A DNA stretch of 64,000 nucleotides from an uncultured Gammaproteobacteria bacterium (lineage in GTDB: Bacteria > Pseudomonadota > Gammaproteobacteria > DRJJ01): assembly GCA_947258795.1 (NCBI GenBank), contig CAMYJU010000004.1, forward strand, positions 111,016-175,015, written 5' to 3'. Of the stretch, positions 15,915 through 27,076 are shown piece by piece. Position numbers and translations under genes: made by a program. Numbering within the stretch: position 1 is the first letter of the stretch; every line of letters begins with the position of its first letter. The notes under the pieces were generated by a model. It was not told the DNA's origin. It was given only the letters and a program-made list of their open reading frames with translations, and searched no databases.

Positions 15915-17729
15915 CTAGCTCGCTCTGCTCGCTTTCTTACGCTCATGCTCCTTGAGCAGTTTCTTGCGCAGGCGAATGCTCTGCGGTGTCACCTCGACCA
16001 GCTCGTCCTCGTCGATAAACTCCAGCGCCTGCTCGAGGGTCATGCGTATCGGCGGGGTCAGGATCAGGTTTTCATCCGTCCCGGCCGCACGGACATTGGT
16101 TAGCTGCTTGGCCTTGAGTGGATTGACCACCAGGTCGTTATCGCGTGAATGAATGCCGATCAGCATGCCCTCGTAGACCTCTTCAGCATGCCCGAGAAAC
16201 AGGCGACCTCGCTCCTGCAGGTTAAACAGCGCATAGGCCAGCGCCTTGCCGGCGCCGTTTGAAATCAACACACCGTTAATGCGCCGCCCGAACTCTCCGG
16301 TCCTGGCCACGTCATACTTGTCGAATACGCTGTAGATCAGCCCGGTGCCCTGGGTTGCGGTCATAAATTCGGTACGGAAACCGATCAGCCCGCGTGACGG
16401 GATGATATAATCAACCCTGACCCGGCCCTTGCCGTCCGGCACCATATTGCGCAGCTCGCCACCGCGCTCGCCGAGTTTTTCCATCACCGTACCCTGGTGC
16501 TGCTCCTCGACATCAACGGTAAGTTGTTCATAGGGTTCGTGCCTGACGCCATCGACCTCATGAAAGATGACTTCAGGGCGTGACACACCCAGCTCGTAGC
16601 CTTCACGGCGCATGGTCTCGATCAGGATGGACAAATGCAGTTCACCACGACCGGACACACGAAACTTGTCCGGGTCCTCGGTCAGTTCTACGCGCAACGC
16701 GACATTATGAATCAGTTCACGCTCCAGGCGCTCGTAGATCTGGCGCGAGGTAATAAACTTGCCTTCGCGGCCGGCAAACGGGGACTTGTTGACCTGGAAG
16801 GTCATGCTCACCGTGGGCTCGTCGACCGATAACGGCGGCAGTTGCTCAACGGTCGATGGATCACAGATAGTATCGGAGATGTTCAGGCCGTCGATGCCGG
16901 TAAATGCGATGATATCGCCGGCCTGTGCGCTGGCCACCTCGACCCGCTCCAGACCGAGGAAACCATAGACCTTGAGTATTTTCGCATTGCGCTGTTTGCC
17001 TTCAGGATCGATCAGCACCACGGCCATGCCCGGCTTGACCGTACCTCGTTGTATACGCCCGACGCCGATTACCCCGACATAGCTGTTGTAGTCCAGCGTG
17101 GTGATCTGCATCTGGAACGGCCCTTCCAGGTCCACCTGCGGCGCCTCGACGCGCTCGACGATGGTCTCAAACAGCGGCGTCATATCACCCTCGCGATCGG
17201 CATCATCCAGTGACGCAAAGCCCTGTAGCGCCGACGCGTAGACCACCGGGAAATCCAGTTGCTCATCGGTCGCGCCGAGACGGTCGAATAGCTCAAAGGT
17301 CTGGTCCAGCACCCATTCCGGGCGTGCACCGGGGCGGTCGATCTTGTTGATCACCACGATCGGCTTCAGACCCAGGTCAAACGCCTTCTGGGTGACAAAG
17401 CGGGTCTGCGGCATCGGCCCTTCGACCGCGTCGACCAGCAACAGTACCGAATCGACCATGGACAGCACGCGTTCGACCTCGCCACCAAAATCGGCGTGCC
17501 CCGGTGTATCGACAATATTGATGTGATAACCGTTCCAGTCGATCGCGGTGTTCTTGGACAGGATGGTGATGCCGCGTTCCTTTTCCAGCTCGTTCGAGTC
17601 CATGATGCGTTCGCCCATCTGGGCACGTTCATCAAAGGTACCGGACTGGTGCAACAGCTGGTCGACCAGCGTGGTCTTGCCGTGGTCTACGTGCGCGATA
17701 ATCGCGATATTTCTTAACTTCTCAATCAT
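15915..17729 (-). CDS. typA: Translational GTPase TypA/BipA
   Basis: Ribosome-associated GTPase (604 residues from the chosen ATG) of the EF-G family, involved in ribosome assembly and stress adaptation. The G1 motif AHVDHGKTT, the switch II motif [15 protein letters not shown] and the G4 motif [10 protein letters not shown] are intact, as is the BipA C-terminal domain with [13 protein letters not shown] 17729 fits the family start ([20 protein letters not shown]); an in-frame TTG at 17747 is possible but less likely. The gene stands alone between the esterase repeats and the nitroreductase gene. Confidence 0.96.
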   Translation of the reverse strand: MIEKLRNIAIIAHVDHGKTTLVDQLLHQSGTFDERAQMGERIMDSNELEKERGITILSKNTAIDWNGYHINIVDTPGHADFGGEVERVLSMVDSVLLLVDAVEGPMPQTRFVTQKAFDLGLKPIVVINKIDRPGARPEWVLDQTFELFDRLGATDEQLDFPVVYASALQGFASLDDADREGDMTPLFETIVERVEAPQVDLEGPFQMQITTLDYNSYVGVIGVGRIQRGTVKPGMAVVLIDPEGKQRNAKILKVYGFLGLERVEVASAQAGDIIAFTGIDGLNISDTICDPSTVEQLPPLSVDEPTVSMTFQVNKSPFAGREGKFITSRQIYERLERELIHNVALRVELTEDPDKFRVSGRGELHLSILIETMRREGYELGVSRPEVIFHEVDGVRHEPYEQLTVDVEEQHQGTVMEKLGERGGELRNMVPDGKGRVRVDYIIPSRGLIGFRTEFMTATQGTGLIYSVFDKYDVARTGEFGRRINGVLISNGAGKALAYALFNLQERGRLFLGHAEEVYEGMLIGIHSRDNDLVVNPLKAKQLTNVRAAGTDENLILTPPIRMTLEQALEFIDEDELVEVTPQSIRLRKKLLKEHERKKASRAS

Positions 17730-17765
17730 TGCTAGTTCTACTTTCAACTCAGACAGTAAACTGTC

Positions 17766-18356
17766 TTACAGTATGGTGCAGGCCTCATCGAAATCCAGGC
17801 GTGGCAGACGGTCAAACAATTTGGCCGGGTCGCCATGACCCAGCGCACAGATAAAGTTGATCAGCACCTGTCCATCGGGGAAAAATTCCGCATTCAGCTT
17901 GTCCGCATCGAAACCGGACATCGGGCCACAATCCAGCCCGACACTGCGCGCGGCCATCATAAAATAGGCACCCTGCAGCGTGCTGTTGCGGAACGCGGTT
18001 TCGCGGATCTTGTCGGGCTTGCCGGCATACCAGGAGCGCGCATCGGTATGCGGAAACAACTTCGGTAATTTTTCATAAAAGGCCAGGTCCATAGCAATCA
18101 GGGCGACCACCGGTGCGCTGTTGCACTTGTCGACATTGGCCGGATCCAGACTGGGCTCGAGACGTTTTTTCGCGTCTGCGCCGCGTACGAACACCAGCCG
18201 TGCCGGGCAGGCGTTGGCCGCGGTCGGCCCCATTTTCATCAGATCATAGATCGCGTGTAACTGTTCATCACTCACCACTTCGTCACGCCAGCCATTATGG
18301 CTGCGTGCATCGCGAAACAGCGTGTCCAGTTCACTATCACCCAGTGGTGTACTCAT
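17766..18356 (-). CDS. Nitroreductase family protein, RutE/HadB-like
   Basis: The 196-residue protein belongs to the FMN-dependent nitroreductase fold, subgroup of RutE (malonic semialdehyde reductase). Visible family segments are the N-terminal [18 protein letters not shown], the FMN-contacting [19 protein letters not shown] and the C-terminal FNCAL-type stretch [12 protein letters not shown]. No other rut genes are nearby, so a uracil-degradation role is not supported and the physiological substrate is unknown. It lies 36 bases upstream of typA on the same strand. Confidence 0.88.
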   Translation of the reverse strand: MSTPLGDSELDTLFRDARSHNGWRDEVVSDEQLHAIYDLMKMGPTAANACPARLVFVRGADAKKRLEPSLDPANVDKCNSAPVVALIAMDLAFYEKLPKLFPHTDARSWYAGKPDKIRETAFRNSTLQGAYFMMAARSVGLDCGPMSGFDADKLNAEFFPDGQVLINFICALGHGDPAKLFDRLPRLDFDEACTIL

Positions 18357-18400
18357 AGCTTGCTCCAGTGTTCAGGGTAGATCAGGCCGGCATGGCCCGC

Positions 18401-19228
18401 TTACCGGGCGGGTTTCTGTCCCCGCGTAATGTGCGTCTGGATATCCAGCCAGACCCCCTTGTCGGTTGCGCTTTCGCTCACTACCTGCAAATGAATGCGG
18501 CGGAATTCAGCCAGCTCCACAGATGACAGTTGCTCGAGATACCCGCGCGTGCCGCTGTTCCACAGGGCATCCCACCAGTCCTCGGCGCTGTTCAGATGGT
18601 AGCCGAACTGCCTGGTGGTCACATCGACAGCCTGCGCGCCGGCATTCTCCAACATCTGGCGACAACTATCAACATCCTGCAGCTGCTGTACCGCGTTAAA
18701 TTCCGGGGTCACGCCGAATTCCTGGATCTGATCCGCAAACAGGCGCATCTGCGGCATGAACGCATCGGGCCCGAAGCTGGTAAACATCACCGTACCACCC
18801 GGTTTGGTTACCCGCAGCCAGCTTTTCAGAGCCCTGGGCATATCCGGCAGGAAAAACAGGCCGAACGAGCACACCACGGCATCATAATAGTTGCTGCGAA
18901 ACTCGAGCTGCTCGGCATCCATGATGTGGGTATCGAGGTTTTGCAGGCCCATGCGCTGCATTTTGTTGTGCAATTGCGCAAGCATACCCTCGGACAGGTC
19001 GATAGCGGTTACCCGGCCGACCGGTGCTATGGCCGCGGCCGCCGTGGTCGCAAACATGCCGGTGCCGGTGGCGACATCGAGTATTTTACTGTGCGAGTGC
19101 GGTTTCAGCTGCTGCAACAGGAAATCGGCGCAGAACGGAAAGAAGCGCAGTGACGGGTGGTCATAGCCCTCTGCAACCGTATTAAACAGACTGGTGGTTT
19201 GTTGCTTCTGTTGTTCGGTGTCCATCAT
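18401..19228 (-). CDS. Class I SAM-dependent methyltransferase
   Basis: The 275-residue protein has the SAM-binding glycine motif (ILDVATGTGMFATTA, about residues 48-62), the acidic post-II residue (AIDLSEGML) and the motif IV/post-motif region (YDAVVCSFGLFFLPD, then KPGGTVMFTSFGP). The pattern is closest to UbiE/COQ5-like methyltransferases, but the substrate cannot be read from the sequence. Two adjacent ATGs (19228, 19225) can start it. The upstream gene ends one base before, so the two are cotranscribed. Confidence 0.85.
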   Translation of the reverse strand: MMDTEQQKQQTTSLFNTVAEGYDHPSLRFFPFCADFLLQQLKPHSHSKILDVATGTGMFATTAAAAIAPVGRVTAIDLSEGMLAQLHNKMQRMGLQNLDTHIMDAEQLEFRSNYYDAVVCSFGLFFLPDMPRALKSWLRVTKPGGTVMFTSFGPDAFMPQMRLFADQIQEFGVTPEFNAVQQLQDVDSCRQMLENAGAQAVDVTTRQFGYHLNSAEDWWDALWNSGTRGYLEQLSSVELAEFRRIHLQVVSESATDKGVWLDIQTHITRGQKPAR

Positions 19229-19229
19229 G

Positions 19230-19613
19230 TTAGGCCTTTAATGATGCCAGTACATCAACCAACCGCTTCCGCTCGATCGGAAACGCCAGTGACGCATCGA
19301 TCTGCCAGCGTTCACACAGGCGTTCGAATGGTTCGATATACTCCTGCTCGTAAAATACCAGTATACGCGTGTCGGCATGCTTCCCTTGCATGGTCGCCAG
19401 CAGCGACTCCAGGTTACTGCTGCGGTCACGAAAATCCGACTGAAAATTGAATTCGGCCACAATCAACTGCGGCGACTGTTTCTTCAGCACCGAGATTGCC
19501 TTGCGCATCGAATTGACCATCAGCGGCTGAAAACCAGCCTGCCGGTATGCCTGGCTGAAGTCCGGATAGCCGCCCAGCTCGGTGATCGCCAATAATAGCC
19601 TCTCGTCCGCCAT
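19230..19613 (-). CDS. Receiver-like protein lacking the phosphorylation site
   Basis: The 127-residue protein has a REC-like alternation: LLLAITELGG at the start, the central strand QLIVAEFNF, TRILVFYEQE, and a late AFPIERK where receivers have the invariant Lys-Pro pair. The place of the phospho-acceptor aspartate reads A-E-F-N, so normal phosphorylation is unlikely. I do not recognise a named family. It is directly followed by the methyltransferase gene. Calling it a degenerate receiver is inference from pattern only. Confidence 0.65.
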   Translation of the reverse strand: MADERLLLAITELGGYPDFSQAYRQAGFQPLMVNSMRKAISVLKKQSPQLIVAEFNFQSDFRDRSSNLESLLATMQGKHADTRILVFYEQEYIEPFERLCERWQIDASLAFPIERKRLVDVLASLKA

Positions 19614-19894
19614 CTACTTAATTACCATGATAAACAACAACTTATTAAGTTGACCTGCGCCAGGAACGCCCACCTACCCGAAAGATTTGAAGGTCTTTAT
19701 AAAAAATATTATCATACGCTAATGTTCTGGCTGCTTCACCATGAATCAGCGCGGGTACACCAACACCAAACCTGTCTGGAAACGCGACGCGCTACGGGCA
19801 GTACATGACGCTTGCGGGACACTGGATTCCAGTAGCGTGTTAGTCGATAAACAAGAGATCGCCGACAGGCAATACGAATGTGGAGGCTTTAAAC

Positions 19895-20098
19895 ATGAGC
19901 GAAAAACAGGATCTCATCAAGCGTATGCTTGAGCTGCAGAAAAAATTCATTGAATTCGAGCACAACAACGGCATCGATGGCTATGACTACTACACCCCTG
20001 GTTCAGGTCATGAGCTGGATGGCTATCGCCAGGAATATGCCGAGCTGGCCACCAAGGTAGTTGACCTGGCCCACGCTGAGGCCGGTTCTGCCCGCTAA
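19895..20098 (+). CDS. Small conserved-looking protein of unknown function
   Basis: This 67-residue, highly charged, probably helical protein begins MSEKQDLIKRMLELQKKFIE and contains a tyrosine-rich centre (GYDYYTPGSGHELDGY), ending in a second helix. The ATG at 19895 is preceded by GGAGG at nine bases, a strong ribosome site. A bidirectional terminator follows at 20121. The good ribosome site and terminator support a real gene. No motif shows its function. Confidence 0.75.
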   Translation: MSEKQDLIKRMLELQKKFIEFEHNNGIDGYDYYTPGSGHELDGYRQEYAELATKVVDLAHAEAGSAR

Positions 20099-20120
20099 GT
20101 AGCTCGTCTCTACGGGTACA

Positions 20121-20150
20121 GAAAAAGGGTCGTGTATGCGGCCCTTTTTC
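20121..20150. terminator. Bidirectional intrinsic terminator
   Basis: GAAAAAGGG (20121-20129) pairs with CCCTTTTTC (20142-20150), with a further CG/CG pair inside. A and T runs on opposite sides let it serve both the small plus-strand gene and the convergent ubiA. Confidence 0.88.
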
Positions 20151-20157
20151 GTTCTAT

Positions 20158-21078
20158 CTATTCTATCGCGGCGGCCGGGCCACTGATTGCGTAGTCCAGC
20201 ACCAGACCAATAAACACCACCGCGCCAAACCAGTTGTTGTTCAGAAAGGCCTTGAAACAAGCGGCCGGCTCGCGATCCCTGATCAGCACTAGCTGGTAGG
20301 TTGCGAGTCCGGCGGCCACCGCCAGGCCAATAAAGTACCATGCGCCACGTTGCAGCTGTGCGCCAATCAGCACCAGCGCCAGTACCACCATGGCCTGCAG
20401 GATCGCGATAATCACCCGATCCTGATCGGCAAACAGGATCGCGGTCGAACGCACACCGATTTTCAGGTCATCCTCGCGATCCACCATCGCGTACATGGTG
20501 TCATAGGCGGTGGACCACAACACATTGGCGGTAAACAACAACCAGGCCAGTTGCGGTACGGTTCCGGTCTGGGCGGCAAAGGCCATCGGTGCGGCCCAGC
20601 CAAATGCGGCCCCGAGCACAACCTGTGGCAAATGGGTATGACGTTTCATAAACGGATAGACCACTGCCAGCGCCAGTGCGCCGAACGACAGCGCGATAGT
20701 CAGCCAGTTAAGGGTCAACACCAGCATAAAGGCCATCAGGCATAACACCACAAACAGGCTCAATGCCTCGCGTGAGGAAATGCGACCGCTGGTCAGTGGG
20801 CGTTCGCGTGTACGTGCGACATGCCGGTCGATGTTGCGGTCTGCATAATCATTGATAATACAGCCGGCCGAGCGCATCAGGATCACGCCGGTGACAAACA
20901 CAATCAGGATATGGATGTCTGGCACGCCTTCGGCCGCTGCCCACAGTGCCCACAATGTCGGCCATAGCAACAGCATAATCCCGATCGGTTTATGCAGGCG
21001 CGTCAGCTCGACATACAGCATGATGCGCTGACTCAGACTGGTCGCGGCCGGTTGCGGCCGGGTTTCTGTGCTACTCAT
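20158..21078 (-). CDS. ubiA: 4-hydroxybenzoate polyprenyltransferase
   Basis: Integral membrane prenyltransferase that attaches the polyprenyl tail to 4-hydroxybenzoate in ubiquinone synthesis. The 306-residue protein has the two Asp-rich motifs that bind Mg-diphosphate: [12 protein letters not shown] and [13 protein letters not shown], among about eight membrane helices. ubiC, which makes 4-hydroxybenzoate, lies six bases upstream on the same strand, so the two consecutive pathway steps are cotranscribed. Confidence 0.96.
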   Translation of the reverse strand: MSSTETRPQPAATSLSQRIMLYVELTRLHKPIGIMLLLWPTLWALWAAAEGVPDIHILIVFVTGVILMRSAGCIINDYADRNIDRHVARTRERPLTSGRISSREALSLFVVLCLMAFMLVLTLNWLTIALSFGALALAVVYPFMKRHTHLPQVVLGAAFGWAAPMAFAAQTGTVPQLAWLLFTANVLWSTAYDTMYAMVDREDDLKIGVRSTAILFADQDRVIIAILQAMVVLALVLIGAQLQRGAWYFIGLAVAAGLATYQLVLIRDREPAACFKAFLNNNWFGAVVFIGLVLDYAISGPAAAIE

Positions 21079-21084
21079 GGTTTA

Positions 21085-21696
21085 TCAACGTCCCAGGTCC
21101 GGTAAAAAAATCTCGCTCACCAGTAATGGTTTGTCCGACAGATAAAACACCGAGCGTCTGCCCCAGATCTGTTCCGGCCGATGACCGTTTCCGGCCAGTG
21201 CCATCTCGTACAATAAGGTACCGGCACAGATACGGGCAATCTCGATTTCACCGCGGTGCATGTCCGGCCGTGAAAACAGATAGGCACCCAGCGGCCTGTT
21301 ACCCAGATGTGCAAGCCGGCGTTCCTTGCCACGCAGCGTGGTCAGTGGAATAAAGGTGCGTGCAAACACCCAGGGCAGGTCCTTGCAATACAGATGAACC
21401 TGACGCACCAGGCCGTTGGTATGCATCCTGATACCCAGGCTGAGTGCCTCGCTGCGCATCGGCCGCTGGCGCTGCTGCTTGGCGACCTGTACCCGGAAGT
21501 GATTGCACTGCGTCAGGATACGGGAAGTCAGTGAATCGGCGTCCAGTAACCAGTCACGCAGCTCATCGGAAATGGCCGCATGCCGGAAACTGCTGGCAGG
21601 CCGCCATTGCAGACGATACCGCCGGCCTGCGCACTGGGCCAGATTTGCACTATCTGTCATCGACGATCCAGGTTTGCGTTCGACTGAAACGGCCAT
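21085..21696 (-). CDS. ubiC: Chorismate pyruvate-lyase
   Basis: Converts chorismate to 4-hydroxybenzoate and pyruvate, the first committed ubiquinone step. The family end WGRRSVFYLSDKPLLVSEIF and the middle segment PLTTLRGKERRLAHLGNRPLG are clear. The ATG at 21696 overlaps the recG stop as TAATG, favouring coupled translation from there (203 residues); ATG 21660 gives a length nearer the usual one and cannot be excluded. It lies between recG and ubiA. Confidence 0.9.
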   Translation of the reverse strand: MAVSVERKPGSSMTDSANLAQCAGRRYRLQWRPASSFRHAAISDELRDWLLDADSLTSRILTQCNHFRVQVAKQQRQRPMRSEALSLGIRMHTNGLVRQVHLYCKDLPWVFARTFIPLTTLRGKERRLAHLGNRPLGAYLFSRPDMHRGEIEIARICAGTLLYEMALAGNGHRPEQIWGRRSVFYLSDKPLLVSEIFLPDLGR

Positions 21697-23810
21697 TATA
21701 CATCAACGTAACGTGTCCCCGTTGCCAGCCAGCGCCGGATTAAAGGATCAACCGCCTGCGGATGTTGCTGCAACAGCTGTTCGGCCAGCTGCTGTACCGC
21801 TGGCAGCAAAGCCTGGTCACGTAACAGGTCGGCAATACGCAGGTTCATGTCGCCGGTCTGGCGGGTACCGAGCACCTCGCCCGGCCCGCGCAGTTCCAGA
21901 TCGCGCTGCGCAATCACGAAGCCGTCACTGGTCTCGCGCATGGCTGCCAGGCGCGCCCGTGCCGGTGTGGACAGCGGCGCGCGGTACATCATCACACAGT
22001 GGCTCTGACGTGAACCACGGCCGACACGGCCACGCAGCTGATGCAGCTGCGACAGACCCAGCCGTTCGGCATTCTCGATCACCATCAGGCTGGCGTTGGG
22101 TACATCCACACCGACCTCGATCACCGTGGTGGCGACCAGCAGGTCCAGCTCGGCGGCCTTGAAGCGCGCCATGACCTGTTCCTTTTCAGCCGGTTTCAGG
22201 CGCCCGTGCACCAGCCCGACCCGCACGCGCGGTAGCGCCTGATGCAACAGCTCGGCGGTATCCGCGGCGGCCTGACATTGCAGCGCCTCGGACTCTTCGA
22301 TCAGGGTACACACCCAGTAGACCTGGCTGCCCCTGGCACACGCGTTATGCACACGTTCGACCACCTCGGCACGGCGGCTCTCCGGCAGCACCACGGTCTG
22401 TACCGGTGTACGACCGGGCGGTAACTCGTCGATCACCGAACAATCCAGGTCGGCATAGGCGGTCATGGTCAGGGTGCGTGGTATCGGCGTCGCGGTCATG
22501 ATCAGCTGATGCGGACGACGTTCGCCACGTTGCCCCTTTTCACGCAGACTCAGACGCTGATGCACGCCAAAGCGGTGTTGCTCATCAACCACGACCAGCG
22601 CGAGATTATGAAAATCGACCTGCTGCTGGAACAGTGCATGGGTGCCGACCACCAGCTGCGCCTGTCCGTTCGCAATCTGTTCCAGCACGGCTGTGCGGGC
22701 CTTGCCCTTGGTCTTGCCGGACAGCCAGGCCACCTCCAGCCCCAGCCCATCCAGCCAGGCCTGAAAGGTCTTCAGGTGCTGTTCGGCCAGGATTTCGGTG
22801 GGCGCCATCAGTACCGCCTGATAGCCGGCATCGACTGCGGCCAGCATTGCACAGGCGGCGACCACGGTTTTACCGGAACCGACATCGCCCTGCAGCAGGC
22901 GCATCATCGGGATGTCCTGGCCCAGATCCTCCAGTATGCGGCTGATCACCTGCTGTTGCGCGCCGGTTAGTGTGAACGGCAGGCCCTGTCGGAACTGTTT
23001 TGAGAAAAACCCGTCATCCGGTAATGCTGGCGCATGGAAATGCCGTACGCGGTGACGTAACTGGCGCAGACTCAGGTGATGCGCGAGCAGTTCTTCAAAC
23101 GCGAGCCGTTGCTGCAATGGGTGCCTGCCTTCGATCAGGCCGTCGGTGTCCATGCCCGGTGGCGGGCGGTGCAGAGTGGTGATCGCCTGCTGCAGTGAAG
23201 GCCAGTTCATTTTATCGGTCAGTTGTTCAGGCAACCATTCATCCAGAGACAGCTGCCCGGTAGCGAGCAATGCCAATGCCTGTTCACTCAGGTCACGCAA
23301 CTTGAGCTGGTGCACGCCTTCCGTGGTCGGATAGATCGGCGTCAGGGTCTGTTCCACATCGTTTACCGCCTGGTCAGAGACATACGTGTACTCAGGATGG
23401 ATCATCTCCAGGCCTTTCTTGCCCGGCCTGACTTCACCGAAACAACGCAGCCGTGTGCCGCGCTGTAGTTGCGACTTTTGCGCAGTACTGAAATGGAAAA
23501 AACGCAACAACAGGGAGCCGGTACCGTCACTGATACGACAGAGCAGCATACGCCGACGGCCGAAACTGATCTCGGCCAGATCGACCTCCGCCTCGACTAC
23601 TGCCTGCATACCCGGCCGCAGGGTTCCGAGTGGCACCACCCGGGTACGATCTTCATAACGCAACGGCAAATGAAACAGGACGTCCTGAATGGTTTGAATA
23701 CCCAACTTTTCCAGCTTGCTCGCGATACGCGGACCGACCCCCTTCAGCCGCGTTATATCGTTACTGGTTCGTGTCGCCTGTTGGGATGACTGTGTACCGG
23801 TACTGGTCAT
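21696..23810 (-). CDS. recG: ATP-dependent DNA helicase RecG
   Basis: Branch-migrating helicase for stalled forks and Holliday junctions. The 704-residue length is normal. It has an N-terminal wedge/OB domain (GVGPRIASKLEKLGI, then LPLRYEDRT), Walker A GDVGSGKTVVA, the DEXH-type box VVVDEQHRFGV, TATPIPRTL, and the C-terminal QLRGRVGRG and RGPGEVLGTRQTG motifs. It ends the rpoZ-spoT-ridA-recG cluster typical of gammaproteobacteria and is coupled to ubiC. Confidence 0.97.
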   Translation of the reverse strand: MTSTGTQSSQQATRTSNDITRLKGVGPRIASKLEKLGIQTIQDVLFHLPLRYEDRTRVVPLGTLRPGMQAVVEAEVDLAEISFGRRRMLLCRISDGTGSLLLRFFHFSTAQKSQLQRGTRLRCFGEVRPGKKGLEMIHPEYTYVSDQAVNDVEQTLTPIYPTTEGVHQLKLRDLSEQALALLATGQLSLDEWLPEQLTDKMNWPSLQQAITTLHRPPPGMDTDGLIEGRHPLQQRLAFEELLAHHLSLRQLRHRVRHFHAPALPDDGFFSKQFRQGLPFTLTGAQQQVISRILEDLGQDIPMMRLLQGDVGSGKTVVAACAMLAAVDAGYQAVLMAPTEILAEQHLKTFQAWLDGLGLEVAWLSGKTKGKARTAVLEQIANGQAQLVVGTHALFQQQVDFHNLALVVVDEQHRFGVHQRLSLREKGQRGERRPHQLIMTATPIPRTLTMTAYADLDCSVIDELPPGRTPVQTVVLPESRRAEVVERVHNACARGSQVYWVCTLIEESEALQCQAAADTAELLHQALPRVRVGLVHGRLKPAEKEQVMARFKAAELDLLVATTVIEVGVDVPNASLMVIENAERLGLSQLHQLRGRVGRGSRQSHCVMMYRAPLSTPARARLAAMRETSDGFVIAQRDLELRGPGEVLGTRQTGDMNLRIADLLRDQALLPAVQQLAEQLLQQHPQAVDPLIRRWLATGTRYVDV

Positions 23811-23923
23811 GACTGTGATTGTAACGTGAGCTGCGTCAGGATGGCACAGGCTTCTGCACAGATGCTGGCATCCATCACCAACTAGCGTATGATTGCGCGT
23901 GATGGTTTATTCAAGGTACCCGT

Positions 23924-24349
23924 ATGCTTAATCGTAACCTGGTCGTTTCGGTAATCGCTGTGTTTGCGTTCATCCTGCTGTATGAATGGGTCCTGCACGG
24001 CATCCTGCTGGAAAGCGCCTACCGGGCAACGGCAGCCTTATGGCGTACACCAGAAGACATGAAGACACATTTCCCATGGTTGCTGGCCGGACAGGCCTCG
24101 CTGGCTGTGTTTATCACCCTGCTCTACTATGGCTTTGTGCGTGATCGTCGCCTCGGCAACGGCCTGCGCTTTGGCCTGATCATCGGACTGTTTTTCGCTT
24201 CGCCCTACCTGGTCGATTACGCGGTCACGCCGATACCGTTGTCGCTGGTGATCAGCTGGATCGCTGCAACCATCGTGGAATACTTTCTGATCGGTGGCCT
24301 GCTCGCGGCGACCTGCCGCGGCACTCAACCGCCGGAAACCAGACGTTGA
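23924..24349 (+). CDS. Predicted four-helix membrane protein
   Basis: The 141-residue protein has hydrophobic segments at about residues 5-30, 52-70, 80-100 and 104-128, with a conserved-looking loop RATAALWRTPEDMKTHFPW between the first two. The family was not identified. It lies on the opposite strand to its neighbours, between the divergently transcribed recG and the convergent ridA. The function is unknown. Confidence 0.7.
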   Translation: MLNRNLVVSVIAVFAFILLYEWVLHGILLESAYRATAALWRTPEDMKTHFPWLLAGQASLAVFITLLYYGFVRDRRLGNGLRFGLIIGLFFASPYLVDYAVTPIPLSLVISWIAATIVEYFLIGGLLAATCRGTQPPETRR

Positions 24350-24374
24350 GGCAAACTGGCGCCTGAATCGCAGC

Positions 24375-24758
24375 TCAGGACAGCATCAGCACCGCGTCCA
24401 TCTCCACCGCCGCGTCCTTGGGCAGGGCCGCGACACCGATTGCCGCACGTGCCGGATAGGGCTGCTGGAAATATTCGGCCATGATTTCATTGACCTGTGG
24501 AAAGTTGGCCAGATCGGTCAGGAACACATTGAGCTTGACCAGATCGGCCAGGCTGCCGCCAGCCGCTTCAGCCACCGCGGCCAGGTTGTCGAAGACCCGC
24601 CGGATCTGCGCATTCATATCACCCTCGACCAGCTCCATGGATTCCGGCACCAGCGGTATCTGGCCTGACAGGTAAACCGTGTTGTCTACCCTGACTGCCT
24701 GGGAATAGGTTCCGATGGCCTGCGGGGCCTTATCGGTCTGAATGATTTGACGTGACAT
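24375..24758 (-). CDS. ridA: Reactive intermediate/imine deaminase RidA
   Basis: Hydrolyses reactive enamines and imines released by PLP enzymes. The product (127 residues) has the YjgF signature [19 protein letters not shown] with the substrate-binding Arg just before it, plus [21 protein letters not shown]. The start at 24758 has GGAGA at seven bases; upstream in-frame codons derive from an intergenic repeat. It follows spoT on the same strand, as in many gammaproteobacteria. Confidence 0.95.
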   Translation of the reverse strand: MSRQIIQTDKAPQAIGTYSQAVRVDNTVYLSGQIPLVPESMELVEGDMNAQIRRVFDNLAAVAEAAGGSLADLVKLNVFLTDLANFPQVNEIMAEYFQQPYPARAAIGVAALPKDAAVEMDAVLMLS

Positions 24759-24855
24759 GCGTTTCTCCATGGTAGATGACTGTGTAACAAAATGATTCTC
24801 CTTCTCCTCCAGGGAGAGGGTACTCATACGACATTCTGTTGTAATGTACTGGAGA

Positions 24856-27015
24856 TCAGCTTTTTGTTCGACTGATCTTCATCACATTCTTCACCGCCCT
24901 GGCCTGTCGCATGATACGCGCCAGATGTTCGCGGTCATGGACACTGAGCAAAAAGGTGATGGTACTGGCCATGCCATCACGCTCCTCAACATGGACGTTT
25001 TCGATATTTGAATCCTGATCGGAGATCAGTGCCGCCAGGGTTGCCAGCACACCGCGCTGGTTAGCCACTTCGACACGCAACTCGGCACTAAAGATGCCAT
25101 GCAGATCATCCAGCCATTCGACCTCCAGCCACTTGTCAGGTGTATTGCTGAAATCTGCGACATTCGGACAGGATTCCCGGTGGATGACTATACCCCTGCC
25201 CTTGCTGATATAACCCAGTATCGAATCCCCCGGAATCGGGTGACAGCATTTGGCGAAAGTGACCACCATGCCTTCCGTACCACGAATGACCAGCGGGTGG
25301 CTCTGGCTTTCCTTGAGCTTGTCTTCTTCCAGTTCAGCCTCGATCGGGGCCATCGTACGTGCGACCAGCTTTGCCACCAGTGCACCCATACCGATATCGA
25401 TAAACAACTGCTCTGGCCGCTCCTGCTGATATTCCTTCAGCACCGCTTGCATCTGTTTTTCGGAGATATCAGCCAGTGATGTCGACATCGCCTTCAGCGC
25501 CTGATCCAGCATACGTTTGCCCAGGTCGGCTGCCTCTTCCTGTTGCAGGTTTTTCAGATAGGAACGGATATTGGTGCGAGCCTTGGCCGTGATCACAAAA
25601 TTCAGCCAGGCCGGATTCGGTTTGGCGCCACTGGCGGTGATAACCTCAACGGTCTGACCGTTATAGAGCACTGAACGCAACGGTGACAAACGACGGTTGA
25701 TGCGCGCCGCAACACAGGAGTTGCCGACATCGGTATGCACGGCATAGGCGAAATCGACCGCGGTCGCGCCACGCGGCAGCTCCATGATCTCGCCTTTCGG
25801 CGTAAACACATAGATCTCGTCCGGGTACAGATCAATTTTGACGTTTTCGATAAATTCTAGTGAGTTGCCCGCGGTACGTTGCAACTCCAGCAGGCTGCGT
25901 AACCAGCGCCGGGCACGCATATCGGTTGCGGTGGTGACATCTTTCTTGCCACTGTCCTTGTAGACCCAGTGCGCGGCGATGCCGTTTTCGGCCACCTCGT
26001 TCATGTCCTCGGTGCGGATCTGGATCTCAACAGTCACCCCGTACAGACCAAACAGGATGGTATGCAGGGACTGATAACCATTGGCCTTCGGGATCGCGAT
26101 ATAGTCCTTGAAACAGCCTGGCACCGGTTTGTACAGGTTATGGACCGCACCCAGCACCCGGTAGCAGGTATCGACCGTATCGACGATAATCCGGAACGCA
26201 TAGGTGTCCTGGATCTCGTTAAACGACAGGGTCTTGTTTTTCATTTTCTTGTAAATACTGTACAGGTGCTTTTCGCGTCCCTGTACTTCACCGGCCAGTT
26301 CTTCCTGGCGCAGGCGCCGGCGCAACGCGGTCTCGATTTTCTGCACGATCTCCTTACGATTGCCGCGCGCCTTGACCACGGCCTCGCGCAGTACCCAGCA
26401 GCGGGTCGGGTACAGCGCCTCAAAACCCAGGTCCTCCAGTTCGATACGGATGGCATTGATTCCGAGTCTGGCCGCAATCGGTGCGTAGATCTCCAGGGTT
26501 TCATGGGCGATACGGCGACGTTTTTCGGCCGGCATCACCCCCAGCGTGCGCATGTTATGCAGGCGATCAGCAAGCTTGATCAGGATCACGCGGATGTCAC
26601 GTACCATCGCCAGGATCATCTTGCGTTGGTTTTCGGCCTGGGCTTCGGCACGGTTACTCGCGTCCAGCTGCGAGATCTTGCTGACCCCGTCAACCAGTTC
26701 GGCAATCTCCTCGCCGAATTCATCAACCAGCTGTTCTTTCGCGGTCGGCGTGTCCTCGATCACATCATGCAGTATCGCCGCCATAATGCTCTGTGCGTCC
26801 ATATGCATGGACGCGAGAATGCGTGCAACGGCGATCGGATGGGTGATATAGGGCTCGCCGCTCACGCGGTGCTGGCCGTCATGGGCCTCGGCACCGAACA
26901 AATAGGCGCGATAGACATCACGTACCTGGTCAGTGTCCAGGTATTGTTCGAGTAGATGACTCAGATCGCTAATGCGAAATATTGAGTCCACTGTGGTATC
27001 GGCGGGTGCACTCAA
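24856..27015 (-). CDS. spoT: Bifunctional (p)ppGpp synthetase/hydrolase SpoT
   Basis: Controls the stringent response alarmone ppGpp. The 719-residue protein has the HD hydrolase domain (HDVIEDT near residue 85, and [12 protein letters not shown]). The synthetase domain contains [10 protein letters not shown] and the acidic-type [16 protein letters not shown], followed by TGS ([20 protein letters not shown]), a conserved-cysteine region ([10 protein letters not shown]) and a C-terminal ACT domain. An intact HD motif marks it as SpoT-type rather than RelA. It lies between rpoZ and ridA. Confidence 0.96.
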   Translation of the reverse strand: MSAPADTTVDSIFRISDLSHLLEQYLDTDQVRDVYRAYLFGAEAHDGQHRVSGEPYITHPIAVARILASMHMDAQSIMAAILHDVIEDTPTAKEQLVDEFGEEIAELVDGVSKISQLDASNRAEAQAENQRKMILAMVRDIRVILIKLADRLHNMRTLGVMPAEKRRRIAHETLEIYAPIAARLGINAIRIELEDLGFEALYPTRCWVLREAVVKARGNRKEIVQKIETALRRRLRQEELAGEVQGREKHLYSIYKKMKNKTLSFNEIQDTYAFRIIVDTVDTCYRVLGAVHNLYKPVPGCFKDYIAIPKANGYQSLHTILFGLYGVTVEIQIRTEDMNEVAENGIAAHWVYKDSGKKDVTTATDMRARRWLRSLLELQRTAGNSLEFIENVKIDLYPDEIYVFTPKGEIMELPRGATAVDFAYAVHTDVGNSCVAARINRRLSPLRSVLYNGQTVEVITASGAKPNPAWLNFVITAKARTNIRSYLKNLQQEEAADLGKRMLDQALKAMSTSLADISEKQMQAVLKEYQQERPEQLFIDIGMGALVAKLVARTMAPIEAELEEDKLKESQSHPLVIRGTEGMVVTFAKCCHPIPGDSILGYISKGRGIVIHRESCPNVADFSNTPDKWLEVEWLDDLHGIFSAELRVEVANQRGVLATLAALISDQDSNIENVHVEERDGMASTITFLLSVHDREHLARIMRQARAVKNVMKISRTKS

Positions 27016-27076
27016 ATCGGACTACTCAGCTTCTGTTGTGCCCGGTCCATAGCCAACCGCCGGGCTGTGGCTGGTA

